Positions 29,650 through 42,387 of a DNA stretch of 64,000 nucleotides are shown here, piece by piece. The stretch is from NCBI GenBank assembly GCA_037577475.1, contig CM075202.1, positions 7,548,501-7,612,500 of the forward strand, in the 5' to 3' direction. The number at the start of each line of letters is the position of its first letter. The first letter of the stretch is position 1. The position numbers were made by a program, and so were the translations under genes. The notes beneath the pieces are model-generated. The model saw only the letters and a program-made list of their open reading frames with translations, was not told where the DNA came from and did no database searches. Source of the stretch: Chaunax sp. Z400 (lineage: Eukaryota; Chordata; Actinopteri; Lophiiformes; Chaunacidae).

Positions 29650-32600
29650 ATGGCCTCCCCTGCCACATGCAGTGATGAGAGCTTATTCAAGACCCCCAAC
29701 AACGTCAGAGTTAGGAGCTTTGCAAGCAACGGAGGGACCCCAATCACCATCCCAGCTTCACCTTTCATGAAGAAGCTGGGCTGTGGGACTGGAGTTAACG
29801 TTTATCTCATGGACAGGTCTGTGGAGCTCTCTGATTAACAAATAAATTGTTCAGAATTTTTTTTTACTCCTCACTTACCATCTACCCCATGTAATGTTTC
29901 CTCTACACCTCTCTACCCTACTCCTGACAGCTTACTGTGGCTTGAGCCACAGGTAAACAGTAACTTAAGAGATGGAATATAACTTCAAATATTAGGGTCT
30001 GTTGCAGTTGTATCAGGTCCAGTTCATTTAGAGAATACAGTGGGAATAAGGTTAGCCTCTGAAATGTACGTTTTATAGGGAGGAAAAAAAAGAGTTACCG
30101 ATGCATACTGGATAACAATTTGCATCCATACAGTTAAAGGTCATTGAATGAGGAACGTGCTTTGAATCAGGAAGGCCATATAGCTTATAGAGTTCAAAAT
30201 AGCTTTAAAGGTCCAGCGTTTATGATTTGTAGGGACCTATTGCAAAAACAAATCACTCTAATGTCATATTGTTGATCAAATTATTCCTAGGATTGGAAAG
30301 TTTAATGCATCCCCATGGGCTGTCAAGAAGATCAACACCAGGTGTCCAAAAAAACAGATTGAAGTTTACCAGAAGCGCCTGAATGAGGAGGCAAAGACCC
30401 TGAAGGGAATCGATCATCCAAACATCGTGGGTAAGACATGTCGGCAGACTAACAGCACTTTACAACGGGGAAGTGTAACAGACACAGTGTTGTGTCCCAC
30501 AGAAAAGAATACACAGACCAATGACTGTATACTTCTGTCAATAGCATCACTAGAATCTGCAGAACGCACATACCAGAGTCCATGATGTCACTGATAAAGG
30601 CCTCCCAGCATTTAATCCATGCCCCCCTATGATGGCCCCTGGATTCCATGATTGGATAAATGTGGCGTCAAATTCTTAAACTTAATAGGCTTTTCCATGG
30701 TTTGGGTTTAAGTTCTCACCAAACACATGAACCTGGTATTACAAGAAGGAAATTAACAACTTATTTTCTGTTGTCTCTATATTTTTTTTCTGCCATAATT
30801 ACGTCGTGTGTTTACATCAAGGTTTCCGTGCCGTTGCGACGGCCAAAGATGGATCGAAGTGTCTGGCCATGGAGTACGGAGGAGAGCAGTCCCTCAATGA
30901 CCTGATAGAGAAGAGGGGGGAGAACAGACTGAAAGCTTTCCCTGCTGCTGACATAGAAAAAGTAGCACTGCATGTTGCCCGTGGCCTTCAGGTTAGTCAT
31001 GGACTCTATTCATGTTTCACATTGAATCAGATACAATTAAAACTCACACCTGTGTGTCCCTGTATAGCCATTGACGTATGCATCACTTACTTTTGAACTA
31101 TATGCCTCCTCCTGCTTCTTAGGCATCTTCCTATTTCCTTCAATTCATTTTTTTTGTGTTGCCTGAAGAATATCACATCATCCTCACAGACTTTTGAGTT
31201 ATATGTAAATTAAATATACAAAAGTGCATTTTCTGTCCTCCGTTTATGTATTGCTGTTCAATCCTCGAGTTAAAAGTCAAGATCAAGTGTACGATTCGTG
31301 TATATAATGAGTTAAATATCCCAAAAAAATATCAGTGGGAAGTAAACAAAGAGTAAGACAAACCCGCTCACAACATCAGTGTTTCATTATTTCCCAAATC
31401 ATCGTTGTCTCCTCTCAAAATCAGCCATATTTTCATTTGATTTTAGAAAAGATGCTTATTTAACGAAACGCAGAAGGACATCGTTAAACCATGAGTATCT
31501 GGAATGCTTTGTTTCTCTCTCTCTCTCTCTCTCCAGTACCTTCACAATGAGAAGAGGCTGCTTCACGGCGACATGAAGTCATGCAATGTCGTCATAAAGG
31601 GCGACTTTGAGACCGTCAAGATCTGCGATGTCGGTGTGTCTCTGCAGCTGGATGAGAACATGAGAGGTAAGGGTGGTTAAAGTCAACTAGGTGGCTTCGG
31701 TGTGAAAACACAGCACTGGAGTCTGCATGGGATTTGTTGGTAGTAAGAAAAAAATATATAATATTACCAGACGTATCCATTAAACCTGGAACATTTTATG
31801 CAAATAAAAAGAATCAGATTTTTACTTTTCCTAACCTTGAAAATATGATGACTGTGCCTGAAATGTATTTAATCAAACACTTCACATTACAGGCAGCTCA
31901 GGATTTTAGCAGCCAGCGTGGAGTTTTGCCAATCCCACAGTAAATTATGTCAGGAGGTGTTTTTAATCTTAATATTAAGGTCACATCAGCACACTGATGA
32001 ACATGTGTGTGTTTTGGTGCGTGAGGGTGTAATAGGCATTATTCATGGATTAAAACGGAATATTGACAGAAAACATTTGGTTGGAAATAACTGTTTACAG
32101 CAGTTGATTAACTTTGTTTCAGTGCCCAGACAGAAACAAATACTTGAGTCTCTCCTGCTTTGACTCTCTCATGTCATCAGCCAGTGGGGGTCTCCCCCCA
32201 TTATGGCTTTAATTTAAATTAAGTGCAACCATCTGTATCTTGCTTTTGAACAAATTGACAAATTGATTGGGCTTTTTTTTGTTTCCCCTCATAACAAAAT
32301 GTTATCCAGACCAATTAGAGTTTCATTAAAAATGTTTTTCTTCAGTGTCAGATCCAGAGGCGGAGTACATCGGCACGGAGCCGTGGAAACCGAAGGAAGC
32401 TCTGGATGAGGAGGGAGGAGAGATCACTGACAAGGCTGACATCTTTGCCTTTGGTCTGACTCTGTGGGAGATGATGGCGCTGGCCGTGCCTCATCTGGAT
32501 ATGCTAGAGAATGATGAGGAGGAGGATGAAGGTGAGTTGTTCTGTGTCCTCAGGAATCGTAGATGATTAAAAGGGTTTAAAGAAGAATTTTGTCTTGCAC

Positions 32601-33030
32601 TCTTGCGGTCTCTAAAAAGCCTTCAAATGAAACAAATCTACGAAAGAAATATTACTCTTTGGCCGAGCTGGTCACAAATAATGCACCACATTGCCTCAGG
32701 ATTCACTAGCGTGAGATCCCGTGCTGTCGTGCAGTTAAATAAGCATGACGACCTATTGCAGGTTATATTAGTTTAGAAGAAGCTACATTCACACAGACTG
32801 TTATGAATCCTTCTTTTCTTTCAGAGGACTCAGTCGAGGAGAGTTTCGACGAGGACGCCTACTATGAGAAGTTGGGTACGAGGCCAGCGCTGGACGCCGA
32901 GGCTCTGGGCAGCTCCTACCGGAGGATGGTGGAGCTTTTCTATCTCTGCACAGAGGAAGACCCCAAGAAGAGACCGTCAGCCAGCCAGATCGTCCAGGCT
33001 TTAGAGAGCAATGCCAATTTACACAGCTAA
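29650..33030 (+). CDS. pbk: PDZ-binding kinase / TOPK (mitotic MAPKK-like Ser/Thr kinase)
   Basis: Six coding exons: 29650-29816, 30291-30430, 30822-30991, 31537-31666, 32346-32531 and 32825-33030. All junctions are GT-AG with consistent phase, giving 332 aa (human PBK 322). The start ATG lies two bases after an acceptor. Seen in the protein: FKTP at 13-16 (equivalent of the mammalian Cdk1 site), glycine loop GCGTG (44-48), WAVKK with the ATP lysine (65-69), catalytic loop HGDMKSCN (169-176, the TOPK form of HRDxKxxN), DVG in place of DFG (190-192), then YIGTEPWKPKEA and TDKADIFAFGLTLWEMM. Late acidic stretches EEDE and ESFDEDAYYEKLG also match TOPK. The C-terminus, NLHS, lacks the ETDV PDZ ligand of human PBK. 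The kinase acts in mitosis and cytokinesis. It is tail-to-tail with esco2. Confidence 0.95.
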
Positions 33031-33510
33031 TTTTGACCTCAGAGCTCCAGGTAATAAATGTTGTCAGGTGTTTAACATGCAGACTACTATGTAATGATAG
33101 GTTAAAGCGTTGTCGTCAGATTTATATTTGAGACTGCACAAAAAGCCCTGCCAGTTTATCCTGCTCATGAGTTTGTTTGCATTTCTAAATTAGCACAAAT
33201 AAGACTTCCAGGAAATATAAATGTCTGGACAGTCATCAGTTGACTTGAATGAGCTACAAAATGTAACTGTAACACGCTTCTGTATCTGTTGACACTTTCA
33301 GCACATTACACTTATTTTCTTGTCTTTGCAGAATTTTCTTCTCCACGTATGTCAACATTTGGTGTTCATGCTTTTACTTTCTTTACCCGTTTAGCTCTTC
33401 TTACATGTCTGTTTGTGTTTCTGCACGTGTGCAAAGTTTATTTCTCATAAATGAATGGATGTTTTTATACACTCCACTGCAAAAAAATAAATAAAAAATA
33501 AACATAAGAT
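33031..33510 (+). other. pbk 3' UTR with candidate polyadenylation signals
   Basis: AATAAA at 33053-33058 is followed by a GT-rich stretch, and overlapping AATAAA motifs occur at about 33487-33500. A possible 3' UTR intron (donor after 33050, acceptor TTTGCAG near 33331) cannot be decided from sequence alone. Confidence 0.4.
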
Positions 33511-33670
33511 GCTAGTACGTTTATTTTTTAGCACGATCTGAGCAAATCTGTGCATCTACGAAAATGTCAAACATTTTCTCTAAATTACAGATTACACTCG
33601 CTCCATTTTAACTATTTAAAATGAACTGTTAGCATACAGTAAAGACAAGTGATCAGGGTAATAAGACAGT

Positions 33671-34214
33671 TTTATTAAATGAATTCACAAAGTAGGCCGT
33701 CCTTAACCGATGATGGCATCCATTCCTCAACAGATTTTCCATCCAAAATGTCCAGGAAACCTTGAACTTGGAGGATTAAAAAAAAAAAAAAAAAAAAATC
33801 TGAACATTTACATGAATGTATCGAAATGAGACTTAACATACAAAATGGTCCCAACAAATTCTCTGATTCAAGATGAATCAAAGCCAGCTGTAAGCAGAAT
33901 ATAAACATCTGAATAAAAATACTACAAACTTAAACATTCAACGGTGAAATTACGCAGTGCTGAGTATAAATACGGTCTGAAAGCAGGCGTACCTTTAAAC
34001 ATTACACCTACTTAATCGCAAACAGGGAATTATAATTACACAACTGAACCTTACACAATCTGCAACAAAAACTAAAGTCCAGCCTTGCCAACATAAAAAA
34101 ATCTGAACAGTTATTGCTTTGCAAATGGAAGACAGTTAAACGACTGCCATAGGATCTGCTGATCTGTGAAACAGCGATGCATCTGTAACACTCGTTTTCA
34201 ATTGTTCACAGACT
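33671..34214 (-). other. esco2 3' UTR with polyadenylation signal
   Basis: The minus-strand AATAAA (TTTATT at 33671-33676) lies about 540 bp beyond the esco2 stop codon. A run of A on the plus strand (about 33779-33798) falls inside. The gap to the last pbk polyadenylation candidate is only about 170 bp. Confidence 0.5.
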
Positions 34215-37200
34215 TCACGCAATGAAGTTGTAAACAAGGAAAGTTGGTGTGTTGCAGTATTTGGTGGCAAATAGTTTGCCATCAGGTGTCGGGTCAGAGA
34301 AGGCGATTTCTTCCTTGGTTAGATGACTGCCGTACATGAAGGTGCTCCTTTAAAAAAAAAGAAAGGAAAATATAATTATTGGGTGGATACTGACTAATAC
34401 TTACATATATTAGTGGCAAGGTCTCTCAGAAAGTAAAGTTTAGTAAGAGAAACAGTATAATTCATTTTTTAAAGGAGAAAACTTTACAAGTTGAGTTTAC
34501 ACATTTACAACAGGCAAAGAGCGCCACACAGAGGCTTCTCCAGACTTTGCAAAGGGAACTACAGAGTGGATAACAGTGTTAGGAAAACACAACGGCATGT
34601 TTTCCACAAATCAACTGCAATATCAGGGTTTCTGCAGGTTTCAGAAAGTTCAATATAAGACATTTTCAGATCTTTTCGAGACTATTATAAGTTAAATTTC
34701 AGACCTATTTCACATCCATACTGGCAAAAAAAAAGGATGCCGGATATGAAGGAATATTGGAGTCCCAGTTGCTTGAAAAGTAAATTAATTTATTCACAGA
34801 ACTGTGTGGACACAATAGTGTATTTGTATAAAAAAAAATAATGATAATAAACTCATGCTGATGTGCAACAGAGGCATTTAAATGGGCATTATCAAAGTGT
34901 CATTAAATGAGTGTAAACATATTTAAGACCTCATACATTATACCTCACTGTATTTTAGGCTTTTTAAGGCCTAAAACTACTTATTTTTTACTTTTTTTTA
35001 TACCTCTGGCTATCAGTTATAAGATTGTAGTCAACAGTTTAATTCCTAAGATCTTTGAGGACAGCACTGTCACTAAAATAGTCCACCAAAGATTAGTTAA
35101 ACGTATTTGGAAGAGAGAAAAAAAACATTCATCCAAATTAACCCCTGAAATCATCCAATACAATTCACACATGACCTCCTGGTTTAGCTTTTAGTCTACT
35201 CACCCTTTTCCTGCATAATGAATCATTATTAGTGACTAGGAGGGGGTAAGTAAATAAAATAAAAATGCCATATTAACATAAAAAGCACTTGTTCAGGTGG
35301 CTTAATTGTTGCAATTTCTTAACATTATTTTTTTTACATTGTCAAGCTGAGAATAAGTGCTAATTTGTAGAACAAAAAAAAAAGAAGACCGAGCGTGTCA
35401 TCGTACCTAACGGTGTCTAGCATGCGGGTTGCGATGCTCTGTCGTCTGGCCAGACTGAAGACCCAGATCCGGCTGATCCCGCACAGAGCTTGTTCTGGGA
35501 CGGTGGAGCAGCACCAGGCTCGGTGTCGCTCCATGAAGTCGTCCTTCGTCATGTCTTTGTGTCGATCTGGCTGCTCCAGGACTCTGAAAGCCTGGAGGGA
35601 CAATGAGTAGAACAGTGTGTCAGCATTCACACAAAGCACCGAATGAGCACATTGAACGTGTCTTTGTGTGCAACACACACATAGCCTGAGGTGACTTATG
35701 ACAAATCCATGAGAGGATTGTTGTTTTATGAGGAAAAACATGTTTCTTTTCCCACTTGGGTTCTTTTTTTTTTATGACTTACTGCTTTGATTATTACTGC
35801 CAAGACAAACTGACGTGAACAGTGTCAGCAGCTCGACTGAATTGGACAGATTTCGCTGATGCTGCTTGTTTTAAGGGGGCCACAGACCCAAGAGGTCGGG
35901 AACCACTGTGTGAAGCTTCATGGACATGAACCAAAAGAGAATAGAACGGCTGCACACATCTCCGGTACTACCTGACGTATGGGTTCAGCGACGAGACAGC
36001 CCACCACCATGCGCTCCGTGTTGATGAAGAGGTAGGTCTTGGCCTGTGTGGGTCTGCTCAGAGTCACCTGCTGGAAACCCAACTCGTTGTCCGCCACGCG
36101 CCGCACGTCCTCGGCCTGGAACCAAGATGGACAAACGGGTTTGTAAAAACCAGAAGGGTCATAATCACAGTGGTTCCCCGTGTCTGAAGCCGAACACATC
36201 TTCTTTTTTTTTACAGACAGAAGTGGTGACTGTGATTCTTCACACACACATGCACTATGAGGAAATAAGCTCAATTAAAAACCATCACCTTTTTGATGGC
36301 GTATTTGGGGTCATCAGGCATGACTAGGAGGATTTTTCCATCCCAGAACTCTGCCACCACCCGCTCCTTCTTCCAGCCCTTAAAAAAACAAAAACACGAG
36401 AGAGAGAAGAAGCTGCAGTTACACATCAACAATAGACTCACTACCATGATAAGGGCCAACTTTGCAACAAAAACCTTCAGCGTTAAAAATAAATCCTCTT
36501 TATTTTCATTAGTTATGTTTGTCTAATTGAATTAATGGGTTTTTTTCTTCAATCACGACAAAACAACACCACTGACAGGTGTAAATAAAGTTGTGGAAGC
36601 TGCTTGAACTTGACATGGTTTCACAACTTGATTATCTGGGCATGCAGATGTCTCAATACTAGGGAGCTGAGAGAGATTTACCACAAATTTGATGGAGTCG
36701 AGGAAGCGCTGGTGGAACTGGGTGTGTTGGAAATTGTCCTCTAGGTTGTCTGCACTGTACACCATGCCACATGAGCTGCAGGTCGTTGCTCCAAACTGCT
36801 TCTGGCCGGCGTCCTGTTGGACAAAATACAGTCAACACAATACATGAAAGTCCAATAGAAGGAGGAAAGTTAAAACATGTTAACCAACAAAAGCCTAAAC
36901 CTAGAAAGGTGATCTAATATCTAATTCCCCACCTTCCAACCCTCTGTTTGCATATCTGCAGCAGCCTTCAAAAATTAATTCCTGGCCCTCTGATACATGC
37001 TACCTTCATGTAAGCATGGAAATATCGTGGTCCACCCTGCACACCTACAAACGTTAACGTACAATGATGAGCTGGTCGTCATCCTGTTTCTCTTTCCTCC
37101 GACGAAGAGTTCGCTGATTGGCTGAAAGGGTCTGCAGTGGCGTTATCGAGCCAGCGGGGGTGCTGCAGGACACCGGTGGCTGCAGAGCTTTTCTTAACCT

Positions 37201-37692
37201 ACAAGACCGCAAAGAACAGAACATACTGGAATGTAGTCTGGGTTAAAAGGGAGATCACATGGGGAGATGATGCACTTTTGACAGTAGTGGTGTTTCTAAA
37301 ATGCTAAACTTTCCATTGCTTCCCATCTTCCTGCAGTTTTTGAATTTTACTGAGGAGAATAAAGGTTTTAGAAGAAATGCTTCCATCTCCTCTCGTCAGA
37401 ATCTCAACACTTTAATAACTTCCTCTTTTAAGTTGTATAGATATGTCTCTCGTGTGTCATGTTGACTACTACAATGTTGATGACTAAACAGACGGTCTCA
37501 CCTTTTGGAGTTAGAGCCAAAGATGGGATACAACTCTGTGGACACTGTGGAGAAAATGCAAAATATTTTAAATGAGGCTTTCACGGAACAAGAGCGATAT
37601 TTCAAATAACGTTGAAACATCAAAATAAGTGGACTGGACAAAGCTGCTGATGTCTCTCAGATTTGATGGGTGGAGTCAGCGACAGATAAAAC

Positions 37693-37783
<91 letters not shown>

Positions 37784-40746
37784 CTTTGGGTGGGCTGGCA
37801 GCAGCACTAGTGGGACTTATATCTCTCAGGTCAAAGATGGGCTCATCCTGGGGGAAAAAAAAAAACAGTTCAGTAATATGAATTAAAATCACTGGATAAA
37901 TCAGTTTCGATGTCATTATTTTTCAGCCAACTGTCTAGTAATGATTGAGAACTGTAGCTAGTTAGGCTTTCGAAAGTTTGATAATCTGTTTTTCAAACAT
38001 ATGAAGGACCAGAATAAATTTTGTACAACATCTATGAACGTGTGTTTATATGTCTGCTGTACCTGAACACGAAGGGATGACGCTGTGGATGTAGGAGATG
38101 GTGTTGGGGTCCTCGTCAATGAAATCTTCAGCTCCCTGGTGATCCCAAATTTCTCTGCCAATATCTTAGGAGAGCTGCAGGAACCAAAAAATGATCATAG
38201 ATTTTTTATATATATATATATAAGATTTCAGCCAAGATCATGCAGACATCCAAACTAAACTAATTAAATAAGGAGTTTTGTCTTGTTTGACTTATGTGTC
38301 AGTCATGTTCTGTCCAAATGTGCGGCTATTCATTCTCTTCACGTTTTGTAACGTAAAGCACCTTAATGGCTGTGGAGTTTCAGACGGTTCGTCAACAGAG
38401 TCCACCCAGTCTGTCGGATCAAACTTCACTCTCTGTTTAGTGGTCGGCTGTTTCTCCTCCGTTTCCACAAGATGGACAGCAGTCTGCAGGCAGCAACCAG
38501 GACAAAATAACATCAACTTTATAAGGTCATATAAAATTTACAATATAGTAAATTGTTCATGAAAACAAAAACGAAAAATCTGCAGAAATACCATGATAGG
38601 AACTCTGGTGTGTAACTGATGGATTGAAATTTGTATAACTTTAACTTGTTTATGACTCAGATTGACCATTAATATCAAGCAGTTGTAGCACAAATTAGGA
38701 AGCATCAATTATAATATTATCACAAGCAAAGACTTTTCAAATATAAGCCAAAACAAATTTAAAAAAAAAAAATTTAATTAAATTAAAAAATTGCGCAGAA
38801 GACCACAATTTTTATTTCAACTTGACATTTTGATACTCAAAAAAAAAACGGACAGTAATTTGTTTTCTTTTATAACTTGGCTTGTTTTGATACTATCAAA
38901 TGACACACAGACTGGAGTGGCTGGAATCTATCCAACAACCCCTAAAAAGAAAAGAAAATCCACAGATGGCATGAAATGCTGGTGACAACTTAGTCTTTGG
39001 CCTGCATAGTATAAACCAACACAAAGGCTCGTCTCACCCCTGCAGGCTGTATCTGCTGCTTTGATTGCACACTCTTTGTCTCTGGCAGGACAGCTTTGCT
39101 CTTCACTGGGACTGAAGCTGGCCTGGTTGAGGATTTTGGTGCAGATTTCTTGCACATTGACGTAGGTTTCTTCCCTGTGCCGAAGAAAGCAGCGCCCACA
39201 AAGATTTTCGGTTTGGGCTTCAGGCTGCTGAAAGTAATGGAGATTGCTTTCTTGGACTCTGCTAGTTTAGTGCTGCTGGTGGGAGCCGTGGTTGTAGTAG
39301 ATGGCGGTTTAGCTGTGACACTGCAGAATTAAATGAGGCAATGGAAACAGGGAAGCATTAATTAGAAATATACTACATTTAAGATTTACAAGAAATCAGA
39401 AAATAATGCCAGAAACTGTAGAAAAACCAACACAACAGCTGTGACTGGTCTGTGGCTCATATGTAAAACAAACCTGGTGTTAAGTTTAGACAGCTTGATC
39501 GTCCTTGAAGATGTTGTAGAGCTTTTGACACCCGTCTTCCCTGCACTCTTAGATCCTGCAGCCACCTTTCTCAGCTTTTTGCCTACTTTAACACTCTTTT
39601 TATTCTTCTTTTCCTCCTGGGAAGGAGGGGAAGGAAGAGGAGGAGGAGGAGGAGAAGGCAGAGACTCCTTGATTGCCTTTCTGTCCAATGGAGAGAGATA
39701 GAAGGGCTTCTTGCTACCGTAGAAGGAGCTTGAAACCATGGAGGGTTTGAATGGAGATTTAGGGGGTGATTTGGCTGGAGAGTCTGGGGAAAAAATGATG
39801 GGCAAATAAAGATGAGAAATATGTCAGAGACAGAATGTGTGGAGGAAATACAATAAAGTCTTAACAATGTTAATTCATTGTATCCCCTACAATCCCGCTA
39901 ATAATCAGGACTTAATTATGTTAAAGGATAGATAAAGATTAAACCCTAAACTTCAACCTCAGAAAAAAAAGAGCCACATCTACTGACCTAAAATTACTAC
40001 CTAAATGATACTTTTCACCAGTCCACCCTACCTGCTGGTCTACGTGGGGACTTCTGTGGCGAAGGACAGTTTTCTTTATTTAAACATCCAGCTGGCTTCT
40101 TCCTCGGAGATCTCCTCACTGACGACATCTCCATCACCCCCTTTTTGGTCGGACTGGAGTTAAAAGTATTATAAGAATAGTCAGGGTGAGAGATGAGAAG
40201 TAACAACTAAGGGTTTTAAATGCAACACAGCTTTCATTAGGTTTCCACAGATGAAAACAACTCTACATATATCACCTCCACCAAGATCAAAATGACACCC
40301 ATACCCCTTACCATAATTCAAGGTAACAGCCAACCATTTGAAGCTGGTGGACCCAGATTTTTATTTGGGTCTACTCCACATTGCACACACTCATATAAAC
40401 CAACCCCCTAAATATGCCAGATTTTTTCCCCCATCAAGATCCATGCATTATTCCATGAGAAATTAAAGAAAATGTCAATATTAAAGAAAGCAATAAAATA
40501 AAATATTTTTGTATTAAGCAGCAAAAACACTGTAGTGTTGGAGGTACTTTGCCTTCGGCTTATTTGACATTGCATGTTCTGTGATGTGACTATTGCACAT
40601 ACACACACTGATGTTAATGATGAAACCAAATATTGTGCAGTCCTACAATCAACTAAAGTAAAAATTCTCTAACCCAGTGTGCTCACAACTCACCTGTCAG
40701 AGTCCAGAGGGGAGAGCTTTCTCTTCCTGGTAATAGTCGGAATCAT
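34215..40746 (-). CDS. esco2: N-acetyltransferase ESCO2 (establishment of sister chromatid cohesion)
   Basis: Fourteen coding exons in transcription order: 40746-40694, 40153-40032, 39783-39474, 39320-39038, 38483-38362, 38174-38063, 37847-37784, 37544-37502, 37198-37063, 36813-36682, 36378-36289, 36115-35972, 35591-35407 and 34347-34215. The total is 1929 nt, 642 aa, every phase consistent (human about 601). The N-terminal half is basic and Ser/Pro-rich and contains SPRKKP and the conserved KIFVGAAFFGTGKKPTSM. The zinc finger is C427, C430, H445, H449 (CSSCGMVY...HTQFH). The acetyltransferase core includes TYLFINTERMVVGCLVAEPI, LCGISRIWVFSLARRQSIATRM (573 on) and the tail AFSDPTPDGKLFATKYCNTP. 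The enzyme acetylates SMC3 during S phase. The N-terminal extent is chosen from the first in-frame ATG (MIPTITRKRKLSP) preceding a donor. Confidence 0.95.
34615..34990. repeat. dispersed teleost repeat in esco2 last intron
   Basis: Starts ATCAGGGTTTCTGCAGG, continues with AATATAAGACATTTTCAGA- and CGAGACTATTATAA-like phrases, and later ATTTAAGACCTCATAC and TTTTTAAGGCCT. This is a frequently seen non-coding fish repeat; the family name is not assigned. Confidence 0.5.
37695..37782. repeat. (TG)n microsatellite abutting an esco2 splice donor
   Basis: About 43 TG units. On the esco2 (minus) strand this is (AC)n that begins inside the donor itself: exon 37847-37784 ends AAAG and the intron reads GTACACAC onward with no unique sequence between. 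Confidence 0.95.
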
Positions 40747-41560
40747 TTTCGCAAGCCTGACCTTTACACACAATAAAATTGGCAGGTCTTTCAACGTAAC
40801 ATATAAAATAATCACAATTTTCAGCATTTCGACTTCAAAATATTTCTTGATTTTACGATTAAAAAAAAAACAGATTTTCGACAGAAGTTTTGCGAGACAG
40901 ACTCAATTGCGCAGCGCATGAAGCTATGGAGGCCGCCCCGCTAAACATGAATGATTGATCAGCGGTTTCAGCTTGCAGCAATCCCAGAAACGAAACTGAA
41001 TTACATCTACTTCGTGCACAAGTGTGAACTATCTCGACATTAAGTTTAGCTCAGGTTAGCGTTACGTGTCAGCTAAAGATGCACTTACTAAAAGGCTTAC
41101 GTCGAGATGAATGGGTGGCTAATTGGCGGGATGATTATCTTATGCAAGTTACTACAATAGAAACTAGCTATCATGCCTATACTGGTGGCAGCTCCCTGTA
41201 CTAATATAAAATCTAAGGTTTTTGCTGTTTGTTTCCTTTGTTATCTGTTTTCTACAGCAAATAAATGAATCTAAACATCAGACAGATTAACATAACCTTA
41301 CTGATAGGTTGAGTAAATATCTTTTATAAGAGTAAACATCAAAAGTCAGATCAAAAACCATTAAACATGTATATGTGTATCTTTGTATCTTACCGAACAC
41401 GTTTATGTCGTGCTACATGAAACTATAAAAGTACTGATATAACGATTGAGCTACTGGCGATGATCCTGTCACTTCTGCCCGCGTTTCTCCTCTGTGTTTT
41501 GAACAGCCCGCGCCAGTCTGCAAAAAAAATTGCACAACCAGACCGCCCCGGAAGCGGAAA
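40747..41560 (-). promoter_or_regulatory. esco2 upstream region with candidate CDE/CHR and ETS sites
   Basis: At 41498-41503 is TTTGAA (CHR-like), and at 41507-41516 CCCGCGCCAG. Read on the esco2 strand the order is CTGGCGCGGG, a 2-3-nt gap, then TTCAAA, resembling a CDE-CHR tandem. An ETS-type CCGGAAG lies at 41548-41554. A second GC-rich patch (40905-40945) is an alternative core promoter. The 5' UTR exon structure is not resolved. Confidence 0.4.
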
Positions 41561-42224
41561 CAGTATATTTCTTTCTCCAATTAACACAGTAAAAGCATGG
41601 AGTGACTTTTGGTCCTTTCCATCAAACTAAGATTCTTGCTTAGTAAATTAAATTTGATCAGTAAGTAAATCTCAAATACTAAGGTCAGTCTATGGAAGCA
41701 AAGGGAATATAATTTTACATGTACCTACTCTATAGATAAAACATCTTTGTTGTCAACCATTTTACATGAAAAACTGTTGATTCATTTGAGATAATCTAAG
41801 AAATGAGCATGTGTCTTTTTTATGTTATTTTCTGTGTATAGTTTTATCACTTGTGAAACAGTCAAATGCATTGTATGTATCAGTGCACCCTGGGCATACA
41901 CACAATGATTATCATACAGGTATTGTATTGTAAAGATAACTAGTTAGGAGTTTTGTAGTGCACAATGTGGAAATTTATCTTTAAAATCTCCATACGTTAA
42001 AAACAAAAAAAAAGTGGTTATGGTTGATAAGAGCATGACAAACAAACAAACAAGTAAATAAAAGCTATGCACTCAATACTCTAACCATAACCCTAACCAC
42101 CTAACATATTTGAAAAGCATAGAGATATCCCAGATTGTAAACTTCCAGATAAGAATTTGTGGCACATTTCTGGACGTCAAGCTTTTATTTATTTTTTTAA
42201 CTTGAGTATTTCCTGTTTTCCTAT

Positions 42225-42387
42225 TTATTTTTTTCCACTTCCGGATCAAGTTGTGGATGCAAAAAGTAACAACAGCAACGATCTGTCGGCATACAGTTCA
42301 TTATATTGTATTCATAAATAGTATTTTCCTTTTCAAAAAAAATATAAAGTTCTTCCTCTTTCATTTACGACTTTTAATACACTTAAA
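42225..42387 (+). promoter_or_regulatory. ccdc25 promoter / 5' UTR
   Basis: An ETS-type ACTTCCGG (42237-42244) follows a pyrimidine-rich tract about 145 bp before the ccdc25 ATG, typical of a TATA-less housekeeping promoter. No intron was seen between it and the start codon. Confidence 0.4.

Noticed and set aside
35592..35741. N-terminal extension of the ORF covering an esco2 exon
   Set aside because: It lies upstream of a good acceptor (CCTCCAG before 35591) and is intronic; only 35407-35591 is exon.
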